The position numbers and the translations under genes were made by a program. Of a stretch of 60,661 nt of DNA, positions 17,201-24,643 are shown piece by piece. The notes beneath the pieces are model-generated. The model was not told the DNA's origin. It did not search any database and saw nothing but the letters and a program-made list of their open reading frames with translations. Source of the stretch: Terriglobia bacterium (GTDB taxonomy: Bacteria; Acidobacteriota; Terriglobia; UBA7540); assembly GCA_030040995.1 (NCBI GenBank), contig JASHOS010000033.1, positions 1 through 60,661 of the forward strand, written 5' to 3'. How positions within the stretch are numbered: the first letter of the stretch is position 1; each line of letters starts with the position of its first letter.

Positions 17201-17329
17201 ACTATACTGAGCGACATAAGCCCGCGACGCTCTATCGCTGTAGCGCCGGTCTGCGACCGGCGAATTTCGCCGCTCATAGAGCGGCGCTGCAACAAAATAG
17301 CCGTCGCGGACTTATGTCGTTGTGTATAG
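17201..17329. repeat. Inverted-repeat element of about 130 bp
   Basis: Arms CTATACTGAGCGACATAAG and CTTATGTCGTTGTGTATAG (about 17203-17220 and 17311-17328), extended inward by CCCGCGACG/CGTCGCGGA, enclose two hairpins (GCGCCGGTCTGCGACCGGCG and GCCGCTCATAGAGCGGC). No coding content. The 579-bp gap 17104-17682 also holds a CTCACCC/CTCTCCC member at 17551-17622 and otherwise nothing recognised. Confidence 0.65.
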
Positions 17330-17550
17330 AATGTAACCCGTGGGAGTTCGACACGCAACGTGAATATGCTGAGCTGGGGGCTCAACTTCGCGTGAAGACT
17401 GCGGCGTTGCCGCTCGACGTGAGGGAAGCCTCGGAGATGGAAAGGCAGGGTCTCAACCCAACGCTGTCCGCTTAGGCAGCAAGCTGGTCGGGCGCTGCTT
17501 TGTATCAGTCGGTCATGTCGCTTCGCGACACCCGCAAAGCTATGAAAATG

Positions 17551-17622
17551 GCCCTCACCCGGCCCGCGCAGGCTAGAGAAAGCGCCGGCCGCGGTCCACC
17601 CTCTCCCGCAAGCGGGAGAGGG
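17551..17622. repeat. CTCACCC/CTCTCCC repeat, short copy
   Basis: CCCTCACCCGGCCCGCGCAG, then AGAGAAAGCGCCGGCCGCGG, then the hairpin CCCTCTCCCG/CGGGAGAGGG. Same family as 2948-3151 but lacking its middle part. Confidence 0.7.
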
Positions 17623-17682
17623 TTAGCTTCTTCTTTTCTTCTGGTGGGGGTTCTACGACTTCTTGTATAACTGAAACCTGCC

Positions 17683-18429
17683 TTAGCGGGCCGCAACAAG
17701 TTCTGGTGCGTTGCCGGCGTGGAGACCGCACTCTTTCCGGGTTGCGTCCTCCCACCACCATCGGCCCTCGCGCTCGTGCTGGCCGGGCAAAACGGGGCGG
17801 GTGCAGGGCTCGCAGCCAATGGAAATAAACCCGCGCTCATGGAGAGGATTGAAGGGGACATGATTCTCACGAATATAGGTCCAAACCTGTTTGGAGGTCC
17901 AATTGGCTAGCGGATTGAATTTGACCAGGGGCCGCTCGGGCAAACTGAATGCCGGATCGATTTCCGCCGCCGGCACGTGCGCGCGAGTTGAAGGGCTCTG
18001 ATCGCGCCGTTGGCCTGTGACCCACGCATCAAGCGGCTCAAGCGCACGCCGCAGCGGCTCCACTTTGCGCACGCCGCAGCATTCCTTGTGCCCATCGCGA
18101 TAGAACGAATACAAACCCTTTTCCCGCACCAATTGCTCCACCGCGTCAGGGCGCGGAAAGAAAATCTCTAAACTGATTCCATAGTGCTCGCGCACCTTCT
18201 CCAGGAACTGGTATGTCTCCGGATGTAGCCGCCCGGTATCGAGCGAAAAGGCACGGAATGGGGAGCCTATCTTGACGGCCATATCGATGAGCACCACGTC
18301 CTCTGCGCCGCTGAAGCTGATCCCTATATTCGGCGAGAATTCAGCCAAAGCGACGGCCAGGATCTCTTGAGGCTCGAGTCCGGCCTTGTTCACGGTCCAT
18401 TCTTGAGAATTTGTCGTACTGAAAGCCAT
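17683..18429 (-). CDS. cysH: Adenylyl-sulfate (APS) reductase, assimilatory
   Basis: Reduces APS to sulfite in assimilation. The 248-residue protein has the nucleotide-binding [10 protein letters not shown] loop, and the two cysteine pairs of an iron-sulfur cluster, CC at 117-118 ([13 protein letters not shown]) and C206-x2-C209 ([10 protein letters not shown]), which mark an APS rather than PAPS reductase. The catalytic cysteine C234 lies in KECGLH. It is the second gene after tauE, 48 nt downstream, under the poly-Cys leader at 19388-19483. Confidence 0.94.
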   Translation of the reverse strand: MAFSTTNSQEWTVNKAGLEPQEILAVALAEFSPNIGISFSGAEDVVLIDMAVKIGSPFRAFSLDTGRLHPETYQFLEKVREHYGISLEIFFPRPDAVEQLVREKGLYSFYRDGHKECCGVRKVEPLRRALEPLDAWVTGQRRDQSPSTRAHVPAAEIDPAFSLPERPLVKFNPLANWTSKQVWTYIRENHVPFNPLHERGFISIGCEPCTRPVLPGQHEREGRWWWEDATRKECGLHAGNAPELVAAR

Positions 18430-18477
18430 GGTTCGGAGTACCTTTCGTTCGAGAGTTTCCGCGGAATCCCGCGGACA

Positions 18478-19248
18478 TTACCAACTTAGAAGCAAGCGCG
18501 TCCCCAGAGAGACGTAAAGGAGGCTGAGAAACCAGCTCAGATAGCGCTCCGGAACGCGCTGCGAGAACCAACTGCCTAAGATAACCCCCGGTACTGATCC
18601 CATTACCAGTTCAACGAAGAGCTGCCTGCTAAAGTGACCCATCCACAAATGAAGGGATCCTGCCAGAACCGTCGTAGCAAATCCCAGCATAATGTCCGTT
18701 CCCACAAGCTCCGTAATGGGGAGGGGCGCCGCCACAAGCATGAACACCATGATCAGGCTTCCACTGCCTACCGAGGTGACGGCGACCAGAAATCCCACCG
18801 CCGCCCCTACCAAGATAAAGCCGAGCCGGGTCGGGTGTGCCGCCAAACGCGACGCGCCCGGCACGCCAATTTTCTTTCTGCGCACGTACGGCAGCGACAC
18901 GGACGCCGAGAACAACGCTATACCCACGAAGACTTTCAAACTGGTCTCCAGATGAGCGGCACTGAGGTGGGTCTTGAGCAGAAAAATGAACGCCATCCCC
19001 GCCGCGCTTCCAGGCAAGCTTCCCAGAATGATATATCCCGCAAGACGCCAGTGAATGCGGCCTAGCTTCCAGTGCTCGAGGAACCCGACCAGCTTCGTTG
19101 CCATGCCGGTCACAAGGTCCGTGCCAATCACAACCAGAGCCGGGTATGGGGTAAAGAGCAGGAGCAGCGGCGTGAGCAGCGATCCGCCGCCCGTACCGGT
19201 CAAGCCAATCAAAATCCCCGTAAATAGTCCGAGGAGTGTTACGGTCAT
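18478..19248 (-). CDS. TauE/SafE family sulfite/sulfonate exporter
   Basis: A 256-residue membrane permease with about eight hydrophobic segments, beginning LLGLFTGILIGLTGTGGGSL (the TauE GxGGG motif) and repeating VAVTSVGSGSLIMVFML in the second half. The family moves sulfite, thiosulfate or sulfonates; here its place ahead of cysH and near a cysteine dioxygenase suggests a sulfur compound. AAAGGG upstream serves as RBS. Direction of transport cannot be told from sequence. Confidence 0.9.
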   Translation of the reverse strand: MTVTLLGLFTGILIGLTGTGGGSLLTPLLLLFTPYPALVVIGTDLVTGMATKLVGFLEHWKLGRIHWRLAGYIILGSLPGSAAGMAFIFLLKTHLSAAHLETSLKVFVGIALFSASVSLPYVRRKKIGVPGASRLAAHPTRLGFILVGAAVGFLVAVTSVGSGSLIMVFMLVAAPLPITELVGTDIMLGFATTVLAGSLHLWMGHFSRQLFVELVMGSVPGVILGSWFSQRVPERYLSWFLSLLYVSLGTRLLLSW

Positions 19249-19308
19249 TTTTACCCTTTGTTCGTCGTGCCCACCGCACTTTGCTCACCTCTGCCGGCAA
19301 TCGCGCAA

Positions 19309-19347
19309 GAAAGAAAAACGCCCGCTGCCGGGTCTCGTCAGCGGGCG
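19309..19347 (-). terminator. Intrinsic terminator in the tauE-cysH leader
   Basis: On the minus strand CGCCCGCTG (19347-19339) pairs perfectly with CAGCGGGCG (19327-19319) over an 11-nt loop, extended to 11 bp by AA/TT, and is followed by TTTTTCTTTCTT. It lies 60 nt upstream of tauE. It could end the preceding VOC operon, but the poly-Cys leader ORF just upstream makes an attenuator the better reading. Confidence 0.9.
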
Positions 19348-19387
19348 TTCGATGCAACCAGTATGGAAATGAAAATTTACGAGGATG

Positions 19388-19483
19388 TCATCTCCACCGA
19401 AGGCGGCCGCTGGCGAGCGCACAACAACAACACCGCGCCGATTTCAGCATGGCATTAGCGGCCGGGATGGATTTCCTACTCAT
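19388..19483 (-). CDS. Poly-cysteine leader peptide of tauE-cysH
   Basis: A 31-codon frame from ATG 19483 (or 20 codons from ATG 19450, in frame) to TGA 19388. Codons 18-21 are four consecutive TGT cysteine codons (19421-19432), flanked by AMLKSAR and ALASGRLRWR. It ends about 40 nt before the terminator stem. Nucleotides 19407-19412, transcribed as CAGCGG just after the Cys codons, are complementary to CCGCTG in the 5' arm of the terminator, so a ribosome stalled on Cys codons could let an antiterminator form. RBS is weak. Too short to be found by usual gene callers. Confidence 0.7.
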   Translation of the reverse strand: MSRKSIPAANAMLKSARCCCCALASGRLRWR

Positions 19484-19497
19484 CTTCAAACCGTCAA

Positions 19498-19526
19498 GTT
19501 TATCTGAAAGGAGCCGCGGCGGTCAA
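19498..19526 (-). promoter_or_regulatory. Candidate promoter of the leader-tauE-cysH transcript
   Basis: On the minus strand a -35 TTGACC (19526-19521) and a weak -10 ATAAAC (19503-19498) are 17 bp apart. Transcription would start about 19491, a few bases before the leader ATG at 19483. The -10 is a poor match, so this is tentative. Confidence 0.4.
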
Positions 19527-19570
19527 GGCTTTTTTGGGCTTTTGGGGGCGATGTTCAAGCCCTCTTTAAA

Positions 19571-19610
19571 AACGTCCCCTCTCTTACCTCGTTAGAAGTG
19601 TCCCCTTTTC
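19571..19610 (-). mobile_element. Solo GGGGACA insertion-sequence end-like motif
   Basis: Read on the minus strand: AAAAGGGGACACTTCTAACG, then GGTAAGAGAGGGGACGTTTT. The spacing of two GGGGAC blocks with an intervening CTTCTAAC resembles the IS end at 146-182. No transposase is adjacent, so it is a relic or a solo end. Confidence 0.4.
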
Positions 19611-19648
19611 TCTGTATTTGTCGTTGGCCTTCGATTGGGCACTCGTCT

Positions 19649-20056
19649 TTATTGTACTGGACGCTCGTTGAGAATCATCCAGTTGATGCCGAACCGATCG
19701 CGCACCTGACCAAAGCGGGAGGCGAAGAACGTTGCTCGCATCGGCATCAAGACTTGACCGCCGTCGAAAAGGGCAGAGAAAACGCGTTCCGCCTCACTGT
19801 CATTATCCATTCTCAGCGTCAGATAAGCACTCCGCATTGGCTCGGCGTTTGGGACGTCCGCCGCCATCAGCTCAGTGTCGCCAATGGTAAGGCGTGCGTG
19901 CAGCACTGCGTCCTTCCACTCCGGTTTGACGAGGCTTGGGTCGGGCGACTGCGCGTGGGTCATCATCATGCCAACTTTTGCCCCAAGATGCTTCTCGTAG
20001 TATCGGAAGGCCTCCGCGCACGAGCCAGGGAAATTCACATAAGTATTTACTTTCAC
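19649..20056 (-). CDS. VOC family (PhnB-like) protein
   Basis: A 135-residue vicinal-oxygen-chelate protein of the DUF1428/PhnB-like group: VKVNTYVNFPGSCAEAFRYY, then EKHLGAKVGMMMTH, ending FGQVRDRFGINWMI. The start is GTG 20056, which overlaps the stop of the aminotransferase gene as GTGA and has GAAGGAGAT upstream; the longer frame is not conserved. Function unknown; family members include dioxygenases, glyoxalases and resistance proteins. A paralogue lies at 29391. Confidence 0.85.
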   Translation of the reverse strand: MKVNTYVNFPGSCAEAFRYYEKHLGAKVGMMMTHAQSPDPSLVKPEWKDAVLHARLTIGDTELMAADVPNAEPMRSAYLTLRMDNDSEAERVFSALFDGGQVLMPMRATFFASRFGQVRDRFGINWMILNERPVQ

Positions 20057-21276
20057 GATTCGATCTCCTTCAATGGCGAGGTGGCAGTACGGGCGTTTCT
20101 GTGCACCCACGCATCGATGCGATCCAGAGCCTTTTCGATGTTTTCCACCGAGTTTGCGAAGGAGAAGCGCAAGTACCCTTCACCCCGGTCTCCGAAGGCC
20201 GTCCCCGGGAGGCAAGCAACTCCGGCTTCGGCGAGCAGAGCGTCGCCTAATTCTCGCGATCTCCACCCTGTAACAGTGATGTTGGGGAACGCATAGAATG
20301 CGCCGTGCGGTTCGACACAGCTAAAGCCCGGAATACGGTTAAGTCTCTCAACCATCACCTTGCGCCGCCGGCGAAACTCCTCTCGCATCAAGTCAACGCT
20401 AGACTGATCTCCTCGCAAGGCAGCAATGCCGGCCATTTGAGTGAAGCTGGCGGTGCAGGAATTGGAATTCGTCATGAGCCGCGTTACCTGCTGAGCCAAT
20501 TGAGGCTCCATAATGCCGTATCCTAATCTCCAGCCTGTCATGGCGTAGGCTTTGGAGAATCCGTCCAGAATGATGGTGTGGCGTCGCAAGGCTGGAAACT
20601 GCGCAAAGCTCACGTGTTCGCCCTCGAAGATGAGCCTGCTGTAAATTTCGTCAGAGAGGATAAACACATCCCTGCGCGCCAGTAGCTCGGCGAGTTCCGC
20701 CGTCTGCCTCGGGCTGGTGACTCCGCCGGTGGGGTTTTGCGGGGAATTGAAAATGATCAAGCGGGTTCGTTCGCTGATTCGGTCCCGAATCACATCCGGT
20801 GCGATATCGAAATCTTCTGCTTCACGGAGCGAGTAAGGCACGGGCCGCGCGCCCACAAAGCGGATCATCGATTCATAAATGGGAAATCCCGGGTTAGGGT
20901 AGATCACCTCGTCGTCCGGCTCGACGAGCGCCAGAATTGCGAAGAAATAGATGGGCTTTGCGCCCGGAGTAATCACCACTTCGGCAGGATCGAGGCGGAT
21001 CCCGCGCCGCTTGCCGGCATCTTCCGCAACCGCCTCGCGAAGCTCGGGCAACCCGGCCGACGGGCCGTAGTGTGTCCAGCCCTCTCGCAAGGCCTGGATC
21101 GCAGCCTCGACGATGTGAGGCGGTGTGGGAAAATCGGGTTCGCCGATCTCCAGATGAATCACGTCGTGGCCGCGCGCCTCAAGCTCCTTGGCGCGAGCGA
21201 GGACTTCGAATGCTCCTTCGGTCCCGAGTCGTGCCATGCGCTCAGCAAGCCGCGTATCCGCGGGAGCTGTACTCAT
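20053..21276 (-). CDS. Pyridoxal-phosphate aminotransferase, class I
   Basis: A 407-residue aminotransferase of the aspartate/alanine subgroup. PLP lysine K242 in DGFSKAYAMTGWRLGY; NSPQNPTGG (177-184) and SDEIY cofactor contacts; substrate-carboxylate arginine in LRFSFANS. AGGAGG lies 6 nt before the ATG. It is followed by the VOC gene with a 4-nt overlap and preceded by a class I amidotransferase with a 27-nt gap, suggesting one operon. Substrate specificity unresolved. Confidence 0.92.
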   Translation of the reverse strand: MSTAPADTRLAERMARLGTEGAFEVLARAKELEARGHDVIHLEIGEPDFPTPPHIVEAAIQALREGWTHYGPSAGLPELREAVAEDAGKRRGIRLDPAEVVITPGAKPIYFFAILALVEPDDEVIYPNPGFPIYESMIRFVGARPVPYSLREAEDFDIAPDVIRDRISERTRLIIFNSPQNPTGGVTSPRQTAELAELLARRDVFILSDEIYSRLIFEGEHVSFAQFPALRRHTIILDGFSKAYAMTGWRLGYGIMEPQLAQQVTRLMTNSNSCTASFTQMAGIAALRGDQSSVDLMREEFRRRRKVMVERLNRIPGFSCVEPHGAFYAFPNITVTGWRSRELGDALLAEAGVACLPGTAFGDRGEGYLRFSFANSVENIEKALDRIDAWVHRNARTATSPLKEIES

Positions 21277-21303
21277 CCTCGTCCTCCTGGCCGCGCGGCC
21301 AAG

Positions 21304-22008
21304 CTAAACGTTGTCGGGCAATTCCGCCCATCGTTCGAAGATAATGTTCCCGACCTTCTGAAGGTCTGGCAAATATTCTTCGCCTTGGCGAACAATTTCC
21401 TCGCCCTCAATGCCTTCTTCCTTCAGTTCGTCCGCAAATGTCCGCGCCATCGCTTGCAGGACCTCATAAGTCATCTCCATGTGGAACAGGAATCCATAAG
21501 CATTCTGGCCATAGCGGAATGCCTGGCAGTCTGTAAGGCTGGAGCCCGCGAGGCGAGCCGCTCCGCCCGGCAGATCGAAAATGTCTCCGTGCCAATGGCA
21601 CGCCATAAAAGACCTCTCGATGTTTTTCAAGAGCGGATCTTCTGCCGCGTGCTCAGTGAGAGTAACAGGATACCATCCGATCTCCTTTTGTCCCTTTCTT
21701 ACCTTCGAGCCTAAACTGGCAGCAAGCAATTGGCTACCCAAGCAGACTCCCAGAACCGGCTTGCCCACCCGAAGCGCCTTCTCAACGAGGCGAATCTCGT
21801 CCTTCAAAAACGGGTATTGCCGCTGCTCGTAGACGCTCATAGGCCCGCCCATGATGACAACTCCTTGAACGCCTTCCAGGTCCGGCGGTACCTGCTCGCC
21901 TTTGAACGTGAGAATGGGCTGAGTCGAATGTCCGTGTGATGCCAGCGCATCGGCGATGATCCCAGGCTTCTCAGCGTCCGCGTGTTGCAACACCACAAAC
22001 TTGCCCAC
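21304..22008 (-). CDS. Type 1 glutamine amidotransferase (GMP synthase-like)
   Basis: A 234-residue class I GATase domain standing alone. Nucleophile C89 in GVCLGSQL, and the catalytic H176-x-E178 in GFLFHMEMT. GTG 22008 is chosen because AAAGGAGA lies 4-5 nt upstream and it gives the usual VVLQHADAEKPG start; ATG 22023 is an alternative. Stand-alone members hydrolyse glutamine or act as gamma-glutamyl hydrolases; no synthase partner is nearby. Confidence 0.88.
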   Translation of the reverse strand: MGKFVVLQHADAEKPGIIADALASHGHSTQPILTFKGEQVPPDLEGVQGVVIMGGPMSVYEQRQYPFLKDEIRLVEKALRVGKPVLGVCLGSQLLAASLGSKVRKGQKEIGWYPVTLTEHAAEDPLLKNIERSFMACHWHGDIFDLPGGAARLAGSSLTDCQAFRYGQNAYGFLFHMEMTYEVLQAMARTFADELKEEGIEGEEIVRQGEEYLPDLQKVGNIIFERWAELPDNV

Positions 22009-22211
22009 GTTGTCTCCTTTCATCCTTCTCAAATGGTAGCTGCGCAGGGGCTGTTGTGCCAGCGAATAGCCAGAATGGCCTGCTTGAATTCAGGCAGAAA
22101 TTCTGTCATATTTTGTTGCGAAAGTGCTGTTGCCGCGGACGCGCACGGAAGAGCAGGAACAAATCGCCATCGGATGGGTGCGTAATCGCTCGAGAAGGGA
22201 CGTAGCATACT

Positions 22212-22745
22212 TTGTATTGTAGTCAGTGTGGCTCACCGGTTGCCGACGGGGTTCGCTTTTGCAGCAAATGCGGGGCGGAGCAGACAAATGGAGCGCCTGC
22301 CGCTGGCCCCGCAAGTGCCGGTTCGGACGAAGGGACGGCGCAGAGCACAGGACGTTCGCAAACCAGCAGTAGCGCAGCTTACTGCCGGCATTGCGGGCGC
22401 CCGGTTTCCTCTCAGGCAAATGTTTGTCTCGCCTGCGGACGACGTCCCTGGGAGGGGACGCGATTCTGCCAGGCCTGCGGCACGGAACTGCCCGCGCTGG
22501 CGACGGCATGCACAAAATGTGGCACGCCACAGATGGCTTATAGCAATAAGAGCTGGCTTGCTGCGCTGCTCTTCTCGATTTTTCTTGGTTACCTCGCAGT
22601 GGATCGCTTTTACCTGGGCTATGTTGGACTCGGAATTCTGAAGCTGATCACCGGCGGGGGGTTGGGCATCTGGTGGCTCATTGACCTCATTCTGATCGCA
22701 GCGAACAGAATCCCTGACAAAAATGGTTTGCCTTTGAGGCAATAA
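22212..22745 (+). CDS. Triple zinc-ribbon TM2 domain membrane protein
   Basis: A 177-residue protein with six CxxC pairs (C3/6, 17/20, 58/61, 72/75, 86/89, 100/103), that is three zinc ribbons, followed by a TM2 domain: two membrane segments (about 114-131 and 139-163) with the DRFYLG motif between. It starts at TTG 22212 with AAGGGA upstream, which places the first zinc knuckle at residue 3. TM2 proteins are of unclear function; zinc ribbons suggest protein or nucleic-acid contact on the cytoplasmic side. Confidence 0.85.
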   Translation: MYCSQCGSPVADGVRFCSKCGAEQTNGAPAAGPASAGSDEGTAQSTGRSQTSSSAAYCRHCGRPVSSQANVCLACGRRPWEGTRFCQACGTELPALATACTKCGTPQMAYSNKSWLAALLFSIFLGYLAVDRFYLGYVGLGILKLITGGGLGIWWLIDLILIAANRIPDKNGLPLRQ

Positions 22746-22797
22746 GCGCCAGACCAGACGTGCCGAAGAACTCCCTGTTCCTGAAAATTTCGGCCCG

Positions 22798-22866
22798 GAC
22801 TCCCTCACCCACCGCTGCGCGGTCCCCCTCTCTCCCGCCAGCGGGGCGGGGAGCGGGAGTGAGGGC
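22798..22866. repeat. CTCACCC/CTCTCCC repeat, short copy
   Basis: ACTCCCTCACCCACCGCTGC..CCTCTCTCCCGCCAGCGGGG..GAGTGAGGG: both ends of the family and the internal hairpin are present. Start of a 683-bp gap (22746-23428) that holds repeats and one gene remnant. Confidence 0.65.
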
Positions 22867-22955
22867 CGGGAGCTGAGCATCATGAGCGCTAGCTTAAGTT
22901 TGCGGTGAGCGATTCCCACGCATTGAACGAACTTGTTGCAGTGTTTCCCGCAAGC

Positions 22956-23175
22956 CCCGAAAAGGGCTGGACGATGAATAGCCGTAGGTGCAACCTACGG
23001 AAACCAGGCGACCACAGAAGGACAACCCTGGAGGGGTGGACCTTGGCGCGGTTGTCTTGCGTCTGTCATCGTCGTCACGGCGTCGTCGTTGGTCAACCCC
23101 TCCGGGGTTGGTTTAATTCTGCGCCTCATTGTCCGTAGGTTACGCCTACCGCTATTCACGATGTTGCCCTTCGGG
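22956..23175. mobile_element. 220-bp element with about 45-bp imperfect terminal inverted repeats
   Basis: The left end CCCGAAAAGGG..GATGAATAGCCGTAGGTGCAACCTACGG matches the complement of the right end (CCGTAGGTTACGCCTACCGC..TGTTGCCCTTCGGG). Inside are AACCCCTCCGGGGTT-type stems. The right half is repeated between argG and the M20 gene at 33643-33736. No coding capacity. Confidence 0.6.
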
Positions 23176-23215
23176 CAACCTTGCTTCTCCGAAGCCTGAA
23201 GTAGCGCTTGCCGCG

Positions 23216-23395
23216 CTAAGTCTCCGGGTACTTCCATGGCGTGCGGTAGTTGCGCCTCAGCAGGTTGTTGGCCGCGGGGTCGCCGACAATCTCTTACTTT
23301 TCCCCATCCCATTCAATGCTGCGCCCGACTTTGAGCGAAAGCATGCCCAAAAGGCTCATGTTCGTAACACCCCTACGCTGCCGTGAGATGTCCGG
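23216..23395 (-). pseudogene. C-terminal remnant of a Gfo/Idh/MocA oxidoreductase
   Basis: The minus-strand frame ends MSLLGMLSLKVGRSIEWDGE followed by K, a stop, and then EIVGDPAANNLLRRNYRTPW and KYPET before a second stop at 23216. The pattern (LGRSI.WD.EKE.I.GDP.AN.LLRR.YR.PWKYP) is the C-terminus of exported Gfo/Idh/MocA oxidoreductases. Only about 55 residues remain, interrupted by a nonsense codon. The rest appears lost next to the repeat element at 22956-23175. Confidence 0.65.
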
Positions 23396-23428
23396 TCGGC
23401 ACTATCGTCGGATTAGCGACCTCGCCGG

Positions 23429-24007
23429 TTAGCGGTTGCGCCATTCCGGTAGCGCCCGGAGCAGGTCGTAAACTAGCGGGAGGGGCAGGCCCATCACATT
23501 GAAGAAGCAGCCGTCGATGCGCCTCACGAACTTCGAAGCGAGTCCCTGGATGCCGTAGCCGCCTGCTTTGTCGAAGGGCTCGCGGGTGGCGACATATCTG
23601 CGGATTTCTTCCTCGCTTAGCGGAAGGAAAGTAACTTCCGTAGTCTCGTGCCGGAGCGCATCAATGTGGCCAGGCGCCCGTAGAAGACAAATTCCTGTCA
23701 GGACGCGGTGCGATTTTCCAGAAAGGAGGCGGAGCATTCGCTTTGCATCGTTCACATTCCTGGGTTTCCCAAGAATCTGGCCCGCGATTTCGACTGCCGT
23801 ATCGGCGCCCAGGACCAAGCTTCCCGGGAGCGAACGTTCTGCGGCGTTCCGGGCCTTCTCGCGCGCCATTCTGCGCACGTAGGCTTCTACCGTTTCGCCG
23901 GCGCGCAGGCTTTCGTCGACTCCGGCAGGGCGCGAGAGAAATTTGATGCCAGCTTGGCGTAACAACTGGCGGCGCCGCGGTGAAGAGGATGCGAGAATCA
24001 CGGCCAT
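23429..24007 (-). CDS. maf: Maf-like nucleoside triphosphate pyrophosphatase
   Basis: A 192-residue house-cleaning pyrophosphatase that hydrolyses non-canonical or dTTP/UTP nucleotides. Substrate-binding loop LASSSPRR (5-12), catalytic LGADTAV, KPRN and FDKAGGYGIQG are complete. The start ATG 24007 is 6 nt after the nicotinamidase stop. Third gene of pncB-pncA-maf. Confidence 0.93.
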   Translation of the reverse strand: MAVILASSSPRRRQLLRQAGIKFLSRPAGVDESLRAGETVEAYVRRMAREKARNAAERSLPGSLVLGADTAVEIAGQILGKPRNVNDAKRMLRLLSGKSHRVLTGICLLRAPGHIDALRHETTEVTFLPLSEEEIRRYVATREPFDKAGGYGIQGLASKFVRRIDGCFFNVMGLPLPLVYDLLRALPEWRNR

Positions 24008-24013
24008 CAAGGA

Positions 24014-24643
24014 TCAGGAGCGTTGACTCGGAACTTTGGCTCCGCAGAGTTCGGCGATAACGTCTGCTGTGGTTACCAGCCGGGCGCCGGCGCGGATGAG
24101 TTCTTCGAGCGCGTTCCGGCTCGCGGCTTCGCTGATTCCCCGGATTGCGTCGGCGACGAGATCGATGGCGATTCCGCGGCCAAGCAGAGCAAGTACGGAA
24201 GCCCGAACGCAATATTCCGTAGCCACTCCGAAGGCCACCAGCCGCTCGGGCGCCATGCAATCCATCACTGCGTCGAAGTTTGGGTTGCCAGTGATATCGT
24301 AGCCGGCTTTTTCGATAACCGTCTGGGCGGCCGGGGGCGCGGGCGGGATGAACGCGCCTGGAGCGTTGGGAACGACGAGCGCGGAGGCGAGCTGCGTTTC
24401 GGGAATGCGGCGCTGGCCGGGCGTGCCCACGACGCAGTGAGGAGGCCAGCGTGAGAAGCTGGGATCATCGGGCAAGTGAGCATCGGCGGAGGAGAGCACG
24501 GGCAGGCCGCTTTCGATGACGCAATCCATCAGGCGGCGCAAGTTCGGAATGATGCTCTCTGCGCCCGGCACGTAGAGCGATCCTTCGGGCCGCATAAAAT
24601 CAACCTGCGTGTCGATATCCAGAAAAGCTACGGCGTGATTCAT
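24014..24643 (-). CDS. pncA: Nicotinamidase
   Basis: Isochorismatase-fold hydrolase (209 aa) converting nicotinamide to nicotinate. Catalytic triad D11 (DIDTQVDF), K112 (IEKAGYD) and C145 (ATEYCVRAS); metal site D54-x-H56 (SADAH) and H69 (PPHCVVGTPG). The PHC.xGTPG motif is specific for nicotinamidases within the family. ATG 24643 overlaps the pncB stop by 4 nt (ATGA), so the salvage enzymes are coupled in reverse order of the pathway. Confidence 0.92.
   Translation of the reverse strand: MNHAVAFLDIDTQVDFMRPEGSLYVPGAESIIPNLRRLMDCVIESGLPVLSSADAHLPDDPSFSRWPPHCVVGTPGQRRIPETQLASALVVPNAPGAFIPPAPPAAQTVIEKAGYDITGNPNFDAVMDCMAPERLVAFGVATEYCVRASVLALLGRGIAIDLVADAIRGISEAASRNALEELIRAGARLVTTADVIAELCGAKVPSQRS

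Noticed and set aside
20737-21714. 325-codon plus-strand open frame
   Set aside because: Antisense to the aminotransferase and amidotransferase genes, which have complete catalytic motifs.
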